Assembly (NCBI RefSeq): GCF_051857475.1
Contig: NZ_JBPZGZ010000002.1
Coordinates: forward strand, 682,001 to 746,000
Source of the DNA: Pelomonas sp051857475
Lineage (GTDB): Bacteria > Pseudomonadota > Gammaproteobacteria > Burkholderiales > Burkholderiaceae_C
Direction: 5' to 3'
DNA length: 64,000 nucleotides
Shown here: piece by piece, positions 25,101-33,491 of the stretch
How positions within the stretch are numbered: the first letter of the stretch is position 1
How the letters are laid out: every line of letters starts with the position of its first letter
Notes under the pieces: model-generated
What the model saw: the letters and a program-made list of their open reading frames with translations, nothing else
What the model was told of the DNA's origin: nothing
Databases searched by the model: none
Position numbers and translations under genes: made by a program

Positions 25101-25475
25101 TCAATACCTCTCTACATGCTTGGACAAACGCGGCCCCGGTTCATAAGGGTCAGGCCAGTAGTCTGTCACCTTCACGATGAGCCCGTCTTTCAGGTCGAAA
25201 AGACTGAGTCCCATCATCGGTGGCGCGCTGCTGATGAAGCTGATCTGCGTCATCGCACTGCTGCCGTCGGCAATGCAGCGCAACACCTCGGCCCGCCAAG
25301 GCTGGGGCCAGGTGGCGAAGAAGTCTACGTAGCCCAGCGGGCTGCGGATGCGCTCGCGACTCTGCGGCGCCTCGTAGGTCATTTCGGCATGTAGCAGGCG
25401 GCCCAGGCCGTCCCAGTCCTGGACGTTGGCAAGCCGCCAGTGCAGCAGCACGAGATCGCGGGTGGCAAGGCTCAT
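25101..25475 (-). CDS. SnoaL/NTF2-like domain protein
   Basis: The 124-residue protein starts at ATG 25475. It begins with a helix (ATRDLVLLHWRLANVQDWDGL), then HAEMTYEAPQSRERI, and ends with beta strands MGLSLFDLKDGLIVKVTDYW. This is the cone-shaped NTF2/SnoaL fold used by small isomerases, hydratases and binding proteins. The substrate is unknown. It is followed closely by the small exported protein gene and is divergent from ubiA. Confidence 0.75.
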   Translation of the reverse strand: MSLATRDLVLLHWRLANVQDWDGLGRLLHAEMTYEAPQSRERIRSPLGYVDFFATWPQPWRAEVLRCIADGSSAMTQISFISSAPPMMGLSLFDLKDGLIVKVTDYWPDPYEPGPRLSKHVERY

Positions 25476-25540
25476 GGCAGAAACCTCCCAATGCAATCCG
25501 ATGACTATGCAGCAAACCAGCGCCCCTGAGCAGCGTGAAA

Positions 25541-26455
25541 ATGGCTGACATGTCCACCGTCATTCCCACCACCGCGCCGCCGTCGCGGTTGGCGCTCTAT
25601 CTGCAGCTGATCCGCTGGGACCGCCCAGCCGGCTGGCTGCTGCTGCTGTGGCCGACGCTGTCGGCGCTGTGGATTGCCGCGGACGGCTGGCCGGGCTGGC
25701 ACTTGCTGGCTGTGTTCACGCTCGGCACCGTCCTCATGCGCTCGGCCGGCTGCTGCGTCAACGACGTGGCCGACCGCGATTTCGACCGACATGTGCAGCG
25801 CACCGCTGCACGGCCGGTGACGACGGGCGCCGTGTCGGTGAAGGAGGCGCTGATCCTCGGCGCCGCGCTGTCCCTGGTGTCCTTCGGCCTGGTGCTGACG
25901 ACCAACCCGCCGGCCATCCTGCTGAGCTTCGCGGCCCTGGCCGTGGCCATCGCCTACCCCTTTGCCAAGCGCGTGCTGGCCATGCCGCAGGCGGTGCTGG
26001 GCGTGGCCTTCTCCTTCGGCATCCCGATGGCCTTCGCCGCGGCCCTGGGTGGCATGGAGTGGAATCTGCGCGCCGTGCCGCTGTCGGCCTGGGCCCTGCT
26101 GGTGGCCAACCTGTTCTGGGTGCTGGCCTACGACACCGAATACGCGATGGTGGACCGCGACGACGACCTGAGGATAGGCGTGCGCTCGTCGGCCATCGCG
26201 CTGGGCCGCTGGGACGTGCCCGGCATCATGATCTTCTACGTCACCTACCTGGCCCTGTGGGCCGGCCTGGGCTTGCGCCTGGGCCTGGGCCGCTGGTTCC
26301 TGCTCGGCATCGCGGTGGCGGCGGCACAGGCGCTGTGGCACTACACGCTGATCCGCCGGCGTCACCGAGCCGGCTGCTTCACGGCCTTCCGCGCCAACCA
26401 CTGGCTGGGTTTTGCCGTCTTTGCCGGCACCGTCGTGGACCTGGCCCTGCGCTGA
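25541..26455 (+). CDS. ubiA: 4-hydroxybenzoate polyprenyltransferase
   Basis: This 304-residue integral membrane protein carries both Asp-rich motifs of the UbiA family: NDVADRDFDRH in the first half and YDTEYAMVDRDDD in the second. RWDRPAGWLLLLWPTLSALW near the N-terminus and RPVTTGAVS are also characteristic of UbiA rather than of other prenyltransferases. It attaches the polyprenyl chain to 4-hydroxybenzoate in ubiquinone synthesis; chorismate lyase (ubiC), which makes that substrate, is encoded 7 kb away. ATG 25541 is preferred; GTG 25535 and ATG 25550 are alternatives. The next gene starts one base after its stop. Confidence 0.95.
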   Translation: MADMSTVIPTTAPPSRLALYLQLIRWDRPAGWLLLLWPTLSALWIAADGWPGWHLLAVFTLGTVLMRSAGCCVNDVADRDFDRHVQRTAARPVTTGAVSVKEALILGAALSLVSFGLVLTTNPPAILLSFAALAVAIAYPFAKRVLAMPQAVLGVAFSFGIPMAFAAALGGMEWNLRAVPLSAWALLVANLFWVLAYDTEYAMVDRDDDLRIGVRSSAIALGRWDVPGIMIFYVTYLALWAGLGLRLGLGRWFLLGIAVAAAQALWHYTLIRRRHRAGCFTAFRANHWLGFAVFAGTVVDLALR

Positions 26456-26456
26456 C

Positions 26457-27233
26457 ATGGACACGCGGCGCCGCCTCCTCGCTCTGGGCGCCGCCGCGCT
26501 GGCGCCGGGCTGGGCCAGCGCCGACACGGCGGCCTCCGCGCCGTCCAGCGGCACGCTGCTGCTGGTCAACACCGTCTATCCGCCCTTGGTGAACCCGCAG
26601 GGCCACCCGAGCGGCGAGGGTGTCGACATCGAGATCGCCCGCGAGGCGCTGAAGCGCGGCGGCCACACCGGCGGCATCGAGATCCAGTGGGTGCCCTGGA
26701 AGCGCGCCCTCTTCATGCTGGAGCGCGGCACGGCCGACTTCACGACGACGGTGAACTACAGCCCCGAGCGCGACCGTTTCCTGCGCTGGAGCAGCAGCTA
26801 CCGCGCCGGCAAGAACTACCACTTCTACACGCGCGCCGGCTCGGGCCTGAAGCTGGAGAAGCTGCAGGACCTGCACGGCCTGCGGCTGGCGGTCAGCGCC
26901 GGTTACATCTATCCCAAGGCGGTGCTCGAGCAGGTGGACGGCCATGTGGAATACGCGCGCGACGTCGGCACCGCCGTGCAACTGGTGGAACGCGAGCGCG
27001 CCGATGTGGTCATCGTGACGGCCCTGGTAGGCCTGTGGGAGGTGCGCCACCTGGGCCTGGTCAGCCGGCTGGACCGCCAGCCGCTGCAGTACTTCAACCC
27101 GGAGCCCACCTTCATGGGCTTCTCCAAGAACAGCCCGCGCAGCATGGCCGCCCTGGCCGCGATGGACGCGGGACTCGCCAGCATGCAGCGTGACGGAAGC
27201 ATCACGCGCATCGAGAAGCACTACGTGCGCTGA
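26457..27233 (+). CDS. Exported solute-binding protein (family 3-like)
   Basis: The 258-residue protein starts at ATG 26457, one base after the ubiA stop. Residues 1-22 (DTRRRLLALGAAALAPGWASA) are an export signal with twin arginines, possibly Tat-dependent. The mature part fits the periplasmic amino-acid-binding fold: LLVNTVYPPLV, GVDIEIAREALKRGG, VPWKRALFMLERGTADF, and the hinge LHGLRLAVSAGYIY. No permease or ATPase gene lies nearby, so it is an orphan, as are many family 3 proteins in Burkholderiales. The ligand is unknown. Confidence 0.82.
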   Translation: MDTRRRLLALGAAALAPGWASADTAASAPSSGTLLLVNTVYPPLVNPQGHPSGEGVDIEIAREALKRGGHTGGIEIQWVPWKRALFMLERGTADFTTTVNYSPERDRFLRWSSSYRAGKNYHFYTRAGSGLKLEKLQDLHGLRLAVSAGYIYPKAVLEQVDGHVEYARDVGTAVQLVERERADVVIVTALVGLWEVRHLGLVSRLDRQPLQYFNPEPTFMGFSKNSPRSMAALAAMDAGLASMQRDGSITRIEKHYVR

Positions 27234-27255
27234 GGCAGTCAGGCCCTAGACTGCC
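27234..27255 (+). terminator. Hairpin after the solute-binding protein gene
   Basis: GGCAGTC (27234-27240) and GACTGCC (27249-27255) form a 7-bp stem around an 8-base loop directly after the stop codon. No T tract follows, so this is only a candidate terminator or transcript-end structure. Confidence 0.4.
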
Positions 27256-27302
27256 GGCCCGAAGCGGCCCAGACCGCTTGCCTTCATTCAGGGAGCTCGT
27301 TC

Positions 27303-28943
27303 ATGTCCTATGCATTCCGCGGCGCCGCCGCGTTGGCCGTTCTTGTGCCGCTGCTGTTCGCAGGCTGCGGCGGTGGTGGTGGCCCGGCGGGCACGCCCAT
27401 CTTCCGGCCGGGCGACACACCGACGTCTCCGGGATCGTCGAGCGGCTCTTCCAGCAGCGGCAGCCCCAGCACCGGTACCGCCTCGCCCGACCCCGCAGGC
27501 CCTTCGGCCAGCTTCGCCCAGCAATGCGCGGCCAACAACACGCTGGCCGCCAGCAACCTGCGCACCGCCAACCTGGGCACCGAGAAGACCTGGCTGCGCG
27601 CCTATTTCGACGAGGCCTACCTCTGGCGCGACCAGGTGCCCAGCGTCGACCCCAACCAGTCGGCCTACAGCAGCAACGACACCTATGTGGCCATGAGCGC
27701 CTACTTCGAGGCGCTGAAGACGACCCAGACCACCGACACCGGCCAGGCGCGTAACCGCTTCAGCTTCACCTACCCGACCGCGCAGTGGAACGCGCTGTTC
27801 GAGAACGCCGTCGAGGCCGGCTACGGCATCGAGTGGAAGCTGACCAGCCAGCTGCCGCCGCGGCAGATCCAGATCGCCTATGTCGAGCCCGGCAGCCCCG
27901 CGGATCGCGCCGGCCTGAAGCGCGGCGACCAGCTCGTCAACGTGGACAGCGTCAGCGCCGACGTGGGTGACCAATTCGGTGTCGACGCCCTGAACAGCGC
28001 CCTCTTCCCCGACCTGGCCGACGCCCAGCACAACTTCACGTTCTCGCGCGCGGGCGGCAGCACGCTCACCGTGCGCCTGACCAGCGCCGCCATCACCAAG
28101 ACGCCCGTGCCCATCGCGCGCGTCGTGACGACGCCGGCGGGCCAGCGCGCCGGCTACCTGCTGTTCAACGACCACATCGCACCGTCGGAAGGCCAGCTGA
28201 TCACCGCCATGCAGAGCTTCCAGACGGCAGGCGTGCGCGAACTGGTGCTGGACCTGCGCTACAACGGCGGCGGCTACCTCTACATCGCCAGCGAACTGGC
28301 GACCATGATCGCCGGCACCACGCGCACCGCGAACCAGGCTTTCGAGACGCTGAAGTACAGCGCCAAGCGCAGCGCCGAGAACGAGACGACGCCCTTCTTC
28401 GACACCTCCTGCATCCTGGTGGGCAACAAATGCACGCAGGAGCAGCCGCTGCCGACGCTGAACCTGACGCGCGTCTATGTGCTGGCCCAGTCGGGCACCT
28501 GCTCGGCCAGCGAATCGGTCATCAATGGCCTGCGCGGCATCGGCGTGGACGTCGTGCTGATCGGCGGCAAGACCTGCGGCAAGCCCTATGGCTTCACGGC
28601 CAAGGACAACTGCGGCGTCAGCTATTTCCCCATCGAGTTCGCCGGCGTCAACGCCCAGGGCTTCGGCGACTACGCCGATGGCTTCGAGCCCAACGCCACC
28701 GGCACGGCCAACACGCGCTTCGTCAAGGGCTGCACCGTGGCCGATGACACCGCCCATGCGCTGGGCGACACGGCCGAAGCCATGCTGGCCGCGGCCCTGG
28801 GCCATGTCGACCGCGGCAGCTGCCCGGTAACGGCCAGTGCCTCGGCCAGCGTGCGCGCCCAGAGCGCGGCACGCGGCGACGGCGCAGCGATGACGCTGAA
28901 GCGCCACCCGGGGCGCAGCAACCGCGTGCTGGTGGGCCGTTAG
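27303..28943 (+). CDS. S41-family (C-terminal-processing-like) protease, lipoprotein
   Basis: The 546-residue protein has a lipoprotein signal with lipobox LFAGC (Cys22), followed by a Gly/Ser/Pro-rich linker (23-70). A PDZ-like domain (about 180-240; AYVEPGSPADRAGLKRGDQL) precedes the S41 catalytic domain: ELVLDLRYNGGG, the serine in QSGTCSASESVINGLRG and the lysine in LIGGKTCGKPYGF. The enzyme is probably tethered to the outer membrane and processes periplasmic proteins. It differs from classical Prc/CtpA by extra cysteines (likely disulfides) and a long Ala/Ser-rich tail. Its stop overlaps the convergent oxidoreductase stop by four bases. Confidence 0.88.
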   Translation: MSYAFRGAAALAVLVPLLFAGCGGGGGPAGTPIFRPGDTPTSPGSSSGSSSSGSPSTGTASPDPAGPSASFAQQCAANNTLAASNLRTANLGTEKTWLRAYFDEAYLWRDQVPSVDPNQSAYSSNDTYVAMSAYFEALKTTQTTDTGQARNRFSFTYPTAQWNALFENAVEAGYGIEWKLTSQLPPRQIQIAYVEPGSPADRAGLKRGDQLVNVDSVSADVGDQFGVDALNSALFPDLADAQHNFTFSRAGGSTLTVRLTSAAITKTPVPIARVVTTPAGQRAGYLLFNDHIAPSEGQLITAMQSFQTAGVRELVLDLRYNGGGYLYIASELATMIAGTTRTANQAFETLKYSAKRSAENETTPFFDTSCILVGNKCTQEQPLPTLNLTRVYVLAQSGTCSASESVINGLRGIGVDVVLIGGKTCGKPYGFTAKDNCGVSYFPIEFAGVNAQGFGDYADGFEPNATGTANTRFVKGCTVADDTAHALGDTAEAMLAAALGHVDRGSCPVTASASASVRAQSAARGDGAAMTLKRHPGRSNRVLVGR

Positions 28944-29962
28944 GCCGGCTGTGGAAAGCGGGCTCGGATGGCATCCATCCAGCCCAGCAGGGCCAGCGTC
29001 TCCGCGTGCGGCATGCGCGGGCTTTCCACCCGACCGGCGCGGACGCAGGCCTGGACCTCGGCGATCTCGCCCTCGAAGCCATTGAGGACGAAGGGCGCCT
29101 CGACGCGCTCGGTCGACGACGGGGGCCGGTCGAGTTCGACGACCTCGGCATAGGAGAAGCCGCGTGGAAAGCGCAGTGAACCTGCGCTGCCCAGCACCTC
29201 GAAGGCGTTCGCCGAGGCGGCGTCGAAGCCGCAGCGGAACTGCGATGTGACGCCGCCGGGGAAATGCAGACACACGTTGACCGCGGCATCGACCCCGGTG
29301 GGCGCCAGCCTGGCCTGCACGTCGATGGACTCGGGCTCGGGGCAGGCGCCGCCCTGCATCTGTTGCAGCACCCAGCGCGTCACGGCGAGGTTGTAGATGC
29401 CGATGTCCCACAAGGCACCACCGGCCAGCGCCGGGTTCCACAACCGGTGCTCGGGGTCGTAGTTGGCGGCGAAGCAGAAGCTCGACTGCATGGCGCGCAA
29501 CTCGCCGATGGCGCCCTCGCGCAGCCAGCGGCCGGCGACGTCGTAGACGGGCAGGAAGCGCGTGCACAGCGCCTCCATCAGGAAGACGCCCTTGCTGCGC
29601 GCCAGCTCGATGAGGGCCTGCCCCTCGGCGCGCGTCGTCACCAGCGGCTTCTCGCACAGCACGGCCTTGCTGGCTTGCAGTGCGGCCCGGATGTATTCGC
29701 CGTGGTGGGAATGCGGCGTGGCGATGTAGACCGCGTCGACGGAGGCGTCGGCCAGCAGCTCGGGCAACGCCGTCGCCACTCGCGCCGGCGCCTCGCCTTC
29801 GCGCTGCCATCGCGCGGCATAGGCCTGACCCTTGGCCGCCTCGCGCGCCAGCACGGCGGCGAGGCGAGCGCCAGGCACCGCGGCCAGGGCCGCGGCAAAG
29901 GAGTTGGCGATACCGCCGGGACCGATGACGGCCCAGCGGAAGGCGTCGACGTCACCGGCCAT
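28940..29962 (-). CDS. Gfo/Idh/MocA-family oxidoreductase, downstream copy
   Basis: The 340-residue protein from ATG 29962 has an N-terminal Rossmann fold with WAVIGPGGIANSFA and the family motif VLCEKPLVTTRAEG (Lys in EKP near the active site), then a C-terminal alpha/beta domain with WDIGIYNLAVTRWVLQQ (catalytic-type Asp and Tyr region) and GGVTSQFRCGFDAAS. Family members use NAD(P) on sugars, inositols or dihydrodiols. It is a clear tandem duplicate of the next gene upstream (I estimate near 78 % identity by eye), from which it is separated by 11 bases. Substrate unknown. Confidence 0.9.
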   Translation of the reverse strand: MAGDVDAFRWAVIGPGGIANSFAAALAAVPGARLAAVLAREAAKGQAYAARWQREGEAPARVATALPELLADASVDAVYIATPHSHHGEYIRAALQASKAVLCEKPLVTTRAEGQALIELARSKGVFLMEALCTRFLPVYDVAGRWLREGAIGELRAMQSSFCFAANYDPEHRLWNPALAGGALWDIGIYNLAVTRWVLQQMQGGACPEPESIDVQARLAPTGVDAAVNVCLHFPGGVTSQFRCGFDAASANAFEVLGSAGSLRFPRGFSYAEVVELDRPPSSTERVEAPFVLNGFEGEIAEVQACVRAGRVESPRMPHAETLALLGWMDAIRARFPQPA

Positions 29963-29973
29963 GGCTCGGGCTT

Positions 29974-31002
29974 TCAGGCCTTGTTGACGCCACCGGGGAA
30001 GCGGGCGCGGATGGCGTCCATCCAGCCCAGCAGGCCCAGGGTCTCGGCATGCGGCATGCGCGGGCTCTCCACCCGACCGGCGCGTACGCATGCCTGGGCC
30101 TCGGCAATCTCACCTTCGAAACCGTTGATGACGAAGGGGGCAGCGATGCGCTCGGCCGGCTGCTTGCGCGTGACCACCTCCACCGCCTCGGCCTGCCAGA
30201 AGTCCAGCGGGAAACGCAGGCCGGACTTGGAGCCGATGGCCTCGAAGGCGTTCACCGAGGCCGCGTCGAAGCCGCAGCGGAACTGCGAGGTCACGCCGCC
30301 GGGGAAATGCAGGGTCACGTTGACGGCGGCATCGACGCCGGTCGGCGCCATCTTGGCCTGCACATCCATGGACTCGGGCTCGGGGCAGATGCCGCCATTC
30401 ATCTGCTGCAGCACCCAGCGCGTCACGGCCAGGTTGTAGATGCCGATGTCCCACAGCGCGCCGCCCGCCAAGGCCGGGTTCCACTGGCGGTGCAGGGGGT
30501 CGTAGTTGGCGGCGAAGCAGAAGCTGGACTGCATGGCACGCAGCTCGCCGATGGCGCCTTCGCGCAGCAGGCGGCCGGCCACCTCGTAGGCCGGCAGGAA
30601 GCGTGTCCACAGTGCCTCCATCAGGAAGACGCCCTTGCTGCGCGCCAGCTCGATGAGGGCGGCACCCTCGGCGCGCGTCGTCACCAGCGGCTTCTCGCAC
30701 AGCACCGGCTTGCCCGCCTCCAGCGCGGCGCGGATGTACTCGCCATGGTTGGAATGCGGCGTGGCGATGTAGACGGCGTCGATGGAAGGATCGGCCAGCA
30801 GGTCTGGCAACGCTGTCGTCACGCGCGCCGGCTCACCGTCGCCCTTCCACTGCTCGGCATAGGCCTGGCCCTTGGCGGCGTCACGCGCGAACACGGCGGC
30901 GAGGCGTGCACCCGGCACGGCGGCGAGGGCGCCGGCAAAACGGTTGGCGATGCCGCCGGGGCCGATGACGCCCCAGCGGAAGATGTCGTGGTCATGGGCC
31001 AT
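29974..31002 (-). CDS. Gfo/Idh/MocA-family oxidoreductase, upstream copy
   Basis: The 342-residue paralogue of the adjacent gene has the same order of motifs: WGVIGPGGIANRFAG, PVLCEKPLVTTRAEG, WDIGIYNLAVTRWVL and GVTSQFRCGFDAAS. The two proteins differ mainly at surface-like positions and in a region near residue 270 (SGLRFPLDFWQAEAVEVVT versus SLRFPRGFSYAEVVELDR), which may alter substrate choice. It overlaps the HPP-CBS gene by 11 bases at its 5' end, so the three genes form an operon, transcribed HPP-CBS first. Confidence 0.9.
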   Translation of the reverse strand: MAHDHDIFRWGVIGPGGIANRFAGALAAVPGARLAAVFARDAAKGQAYAEQWKGDGEPARVTTALPDLLADPSIDAVYIATPHSNHGEYIRAALEAGKPVLCEKPLVTTRAEGAALIELARSKGVFLMEALWTRFLPAYEVAGRLLREGAIGELRAMQSSFCFAANYDPLHRQWNPALAGGALWDIGIYNLAVTRWVLQQMNGGICPEPESMDVQAKMAPTGVDAAVNVTLHFPGGVTSQFRCGFDAASVNAFEAIGSKSGLRFPLDFWQAEAVEVVTRKQPAERIAAPFVINGFEGEIAEAQACVRAGRVESPRMPHAETLGLLGWMDAIRARFPGGVNKA

Positions 31003-32143
31003 GGCTGAGCGCTTTCACAAGATCGGATTGGGTGAGGATGCCGACGAGGCGGGCCTGCTCGCCGACGATGGGGATGTGGTGGTGGCCGGTGGCCGAGAAC
31101 AGCGGCACCAGCTCGGCGATGGCGCGCTCGGCGCTGGCCACGCGCACCTGGCGGCTCATGATCTGGCCGACCACCTCGGGCTTGGTCGAATGCGTGGCGG
31201 GCGAGGGCTTCAGCAGGGCCTGCAGCCGGCCGGCCAGGCCTTCGCGCTGCTCGGCGTCCGCGGCGCGCATGAAGTCGGCCCGCGTGACAATGCCGACGAT
31301 GCGCTGCACGCGGTCCACCACCGGCAGGGCCTTGATGCGATGCTGCTGCAGCAGGGCCCAGGCCTCGGCCAGCGGCGTGCCGAACTCGACCGTGATGACC
31401 GGCGCGGACATGATGTCGGTGCAGCGCAGGCCGCCCAGGCGGTTGCGGTAGCTCAGCAGCTCGGCCTCGTGCAGCAGGTCGGCGAGGTCGTCGCGCGGCA
31501 CGTCCAGCACCTGGTTGTAGCGGGCCAGCACGGCGTCCAGCTCGGCGTCACCGAAGCGCGGCGGCGCCAGGGTCGCACCGGGCGCTGCCGGCGCCGGCGT
31601 CACGTTCTGGGCGTGCGGATAGCGCCGGCCGGTCAGCGTGTTGTAGGCCATGCCGGCCAGCACCAGCAGCACGGAGTTCAGCGCCACCGGCACAAAAGCG
31701 AAATGCCAGTCGTGGGTGGCCGTCAGCACCATCAGCAGGCTGGCAGCGCCGCCGGGCGGGTGCAGGCAGCGCAGAGTGAACATGACGCCGATGGCGAGCG
31801 CCACCGCGATGGCCGCGACGGCTACCGGCGGCAAGGGCAGCCAGTTCATGCAGGCGATGCCGACCAGGGCCGACAGCGTGTTGCCGCCCACGGCCGCCCA
31901 GGGCTGGGCCAGCGGGCTGGCCGGCACGCCGAAGACGAGGACGGCACTGGCGCCCAGCGGCGCGACCAGCCAGGGCAGGCCCGGCCCCATCGTCAGCTGG
32001 CTCAGCAGGCCGGCCAGCAACAGACCCAGGCAGGCGCCAACGACGACACGCAGGCGCTCGCGCGCATTGACCGCCTGCGGCGCGGGCCGCAGCGCGTTCA
32101 GCAGGGCGAGAACTCGGTCAGGCAGAGAGACGGCAGTGGTCAT
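30992..32143 (-). CDS. HPP-family membrane protein with CBS domain pair
   Basis: The 383-residue protein has an N-terminal HPP domain (about residues 25-170) with four or more membrane helices and the family's LHPPGGAASLL motif. Two CBS domains follow (about 235-380): DIMSAPVITVEFGTPLAEAWALL...GIVTRADFMRA and QIMSRQVRVASAERAIAELVPLF...GILTQSDLVKAL. HPP proteins are integral membrane proteins, some linked to nitrite transport in plants; CBS pairs sense adenosyl nucleotides. A regulated channel or transporter is a fair inference. It is the first gene of an operon with the two oxidoreductases. Confidence 0.9.
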   Translation of the reverse strand: MTTAVSLPDRVLALLNALRPAPQAVNARERLRVVVGACLGLLLAGLLSQLTMGPGLPWLVAPLGASAVLVFGVPASPLAQPWAAVGGNTLSALVGIACMNWLPLPPVAVAAIAVALAIGVMFTLRCLHPPGGAASLLMVLTATHDWHFAFVPVALNSVLLVLAGMAYNTLTGRRYPHAQNVTPAPAAPGATLAPPRFGDAELDAVLARYNQVLDVPRDDLADLLHEAELLSYRNRLGGLRCTDIMSAPVITVEFGTPLAEAWALLQQHRIKALPVVDRVQRIVGIVTRADFMRAADAEQREGLAGRLQALLKPSPATHSTKPEVVGQIMSRQVRVASAERAIAELVPLFSATGHHHIPIVGEQARLVGILTQSDLVKALSHGP

Positions 32144-32228
32144 GCGGGCGGCTGGGCATCAAGGCCAAGCCGCCGATTGTGTCCGCCACCGGCCGCCACG
32201 CCGGTTCAACCGAGTTTCAGATAACCCG

Positions 32229-32780
32229 TCAGGCCTTGGCCAGCAGGCCGTTCATCTTCACCTTCAGGGCCTGGGCCTGGGCACGGCGCTCCTTGGTCGC
32301 GGCGCGCTGGTAAGCGGCCTCGGCCTTTTCGCGCAGGGCCACGGCTCTCTCCAGGGCCTCCTGGTAGCGCTCGATGGTGTAGGTGTTCTCGGTGCCGATG
32401 TAGACGCTGCGGGCCAGCGGCGTTTCGCCGAAGCGCGGCAGGGTCACGGCGAAGCTGCAATCACGCACACGGCTGCCGGCGCGCTGGCGCACGATGGGGC
32501 CGGAGATGCCGGAAGGCAGGTCGCTCTGCTTCTTGCGGCTGGGCGTGCGGCGCAGGCGCGACGGCGCCGGCAGCGTCGCGATGCGCTTGAGCAGTTCCTT
32601 GGTGGCCATGGCCAGGGCACGGCGGGCACCGCTGCCGTCCTGGCTGTGGTCGGAGTAGAGCTTGGTGCCGCCGTAGCGAAGCTGCCAGCCATGGGTCGAC
32701 AAATGGTCGATTCTTTGAATGCATTGCGGCACGACAAAGTGCTCGCCGCTGAAGATCACGACATCACGGGTATTCATCAC
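32229..32780 (-). CDS. Unknown protein, possibly AP2-like DNA-binding domain
   Basis: The 183-residue protein is basic and soluble. The N-terminal part (VVIFSGEHFVVPQCIQRID) contains GWQLRYGGTKLYSDHSQDG followed by a helix (RRALAMATKELLKRIATL). The middle is beta-rich (VRDCSFAVTLPRFGETPLARSVYIGTENT), followed by a long Ala/Lys/Glu helix (YQEALERAVALREKAEAAYQRAA). Three strands followed by a helix is the plan of AP2-type DNA-binding domains found in phages and some bacteria, but I cannot confirm it. It is monocistronic, with a 178-base gap upstream. Confidence 0.6.
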   Translation of the reverse strand: MMNTRDVVIFSGEHFVVPQCIQRIDHLSTHGWQLRYGGTKLYSDHSQDGSGARRALAMATKELLKRIATLPAPSRLRRTPSRKKQSDLPSGISGPIVRQRAGSRVRDCSFAVTLPRFGETPLARSVYIGTENTYTIERYQEALERAVALREKAEAAYQRAATKERRAQAQALKVKMNGLLAKA

Positions 32781-32959
32781 TGCCCCCAGTCCATCCAGCC
32801 CGCCTGTTGCGTCTTTGCGCGGCGGGTCTACTAACGCCCCTCTGATACGGACTGAGTTTATGGGGGTTTATGGGGGTGACGCGAATTTATGACTGCATGG
32901 AAACAGTTTCATCATCAACCCGTCAGCTCGCGGACAGCTAAGCGCGTGGTCGTACGGGT
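32781..32959. other. Intergenic gap with short direct repeat
   Basis: The gap between the ubiC stop and the start of the AP2-like gene, both on the minus strand, is AT-richer than most of the window. It contains two copies of TTTATGGGGG in tandem (around 32857-32877). It probably holds the promoter for the gene to the left. I see no clear terminator. Confidence 0.35.
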
Positions 32960-33490
32960 TCACCCGGATCTTTGACCTGCCAAAACCGGCGCGAACAGTT
33001 CCATGACGCGCAGTTGGGCACCACTGCGGTTGAACACCGAATTGCGTGACCACAGCATCTGTGGTGAGGGCGGCTGGCCGGTGGCGGCCAGCCACTGGCG
33101 CTCGGCATGGCGGCGCGTGTGGCCGTGGCGGGACAGGCGGCGCGGCTGCAGCTCACTGCGATGGATGCGGTAGTCGTCGTAGAGCAGATGGGCCAGCGGG
33201 CGGGTGCCCAGGCCCTTCAGCGCCCGCCAGGGGCCGGTGGTGGCGCGCTGGTGCACGGCGGAGCGCGCCCAGACCAGAGGCTGACCGTCGACACGCAGGA
33301 TGACCTCGCGCACCACGGTCAGGCCGCGCGGCGGCAGGCCCAGGGCCGCGCGCTCCAGGGCGCGAAAAGGCGCCACGCCCTGGCGCAGCACCTGCACCTC
33401 GAAGCGCTCACCCAGGCGCGCCAGCCGGCGGCTCAACGACCCCGGCGCCCGCAGCCAGTCGCGCAGGCTGTCTCGTGTTGCGATGCCCAC
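32960..33490 (-). CDS. ubiC: Chorismate pyruvate-lyase
   Basis: The 176-residue protein begins with GTG 33490, one base after the proC stop; the length agrees with UbiC (about 165). It carries family landmarks: LRDWLRAPGSLSRRL near the N-terminus, PLVWARSAV in the middle, LKGLGTRPLAHLLYDD, and the C-terminal RNSVFNRSGAQLRVMELFAP. UbiC removes pyruvate from chorismate to give 4-hydroxybenzoate, the first committed ubiquinone step, feeding UbiA also encoded in this window. Coupling to proC by near-contact of stop and start suggests translational coupling. Confidence 0.85.
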   Translation of the reverse strand: MGIATRDSLRDWLRAPGSLSRRLARLGERFEVQVLRQGVAPFRALERAALGLPPRGLTVVREVILRVDGQPLVWARSAVHQRATTGPWRALKGLGTRPLAHLLYDDYRIHRSELQPRRLSRHGHTRRHAERQWLAATGQPPSPQMLWSRNSVFNRSGAQLRVMELFAPVLAGQRSG

Positions 33491-33491
33491 T

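Noticed and set aside
27288..29810. Minus-strand 840-codon frame across the S41 protease
   Set aside because: Shadow of the protease and oxidoreductase genes; no domain recognisable.
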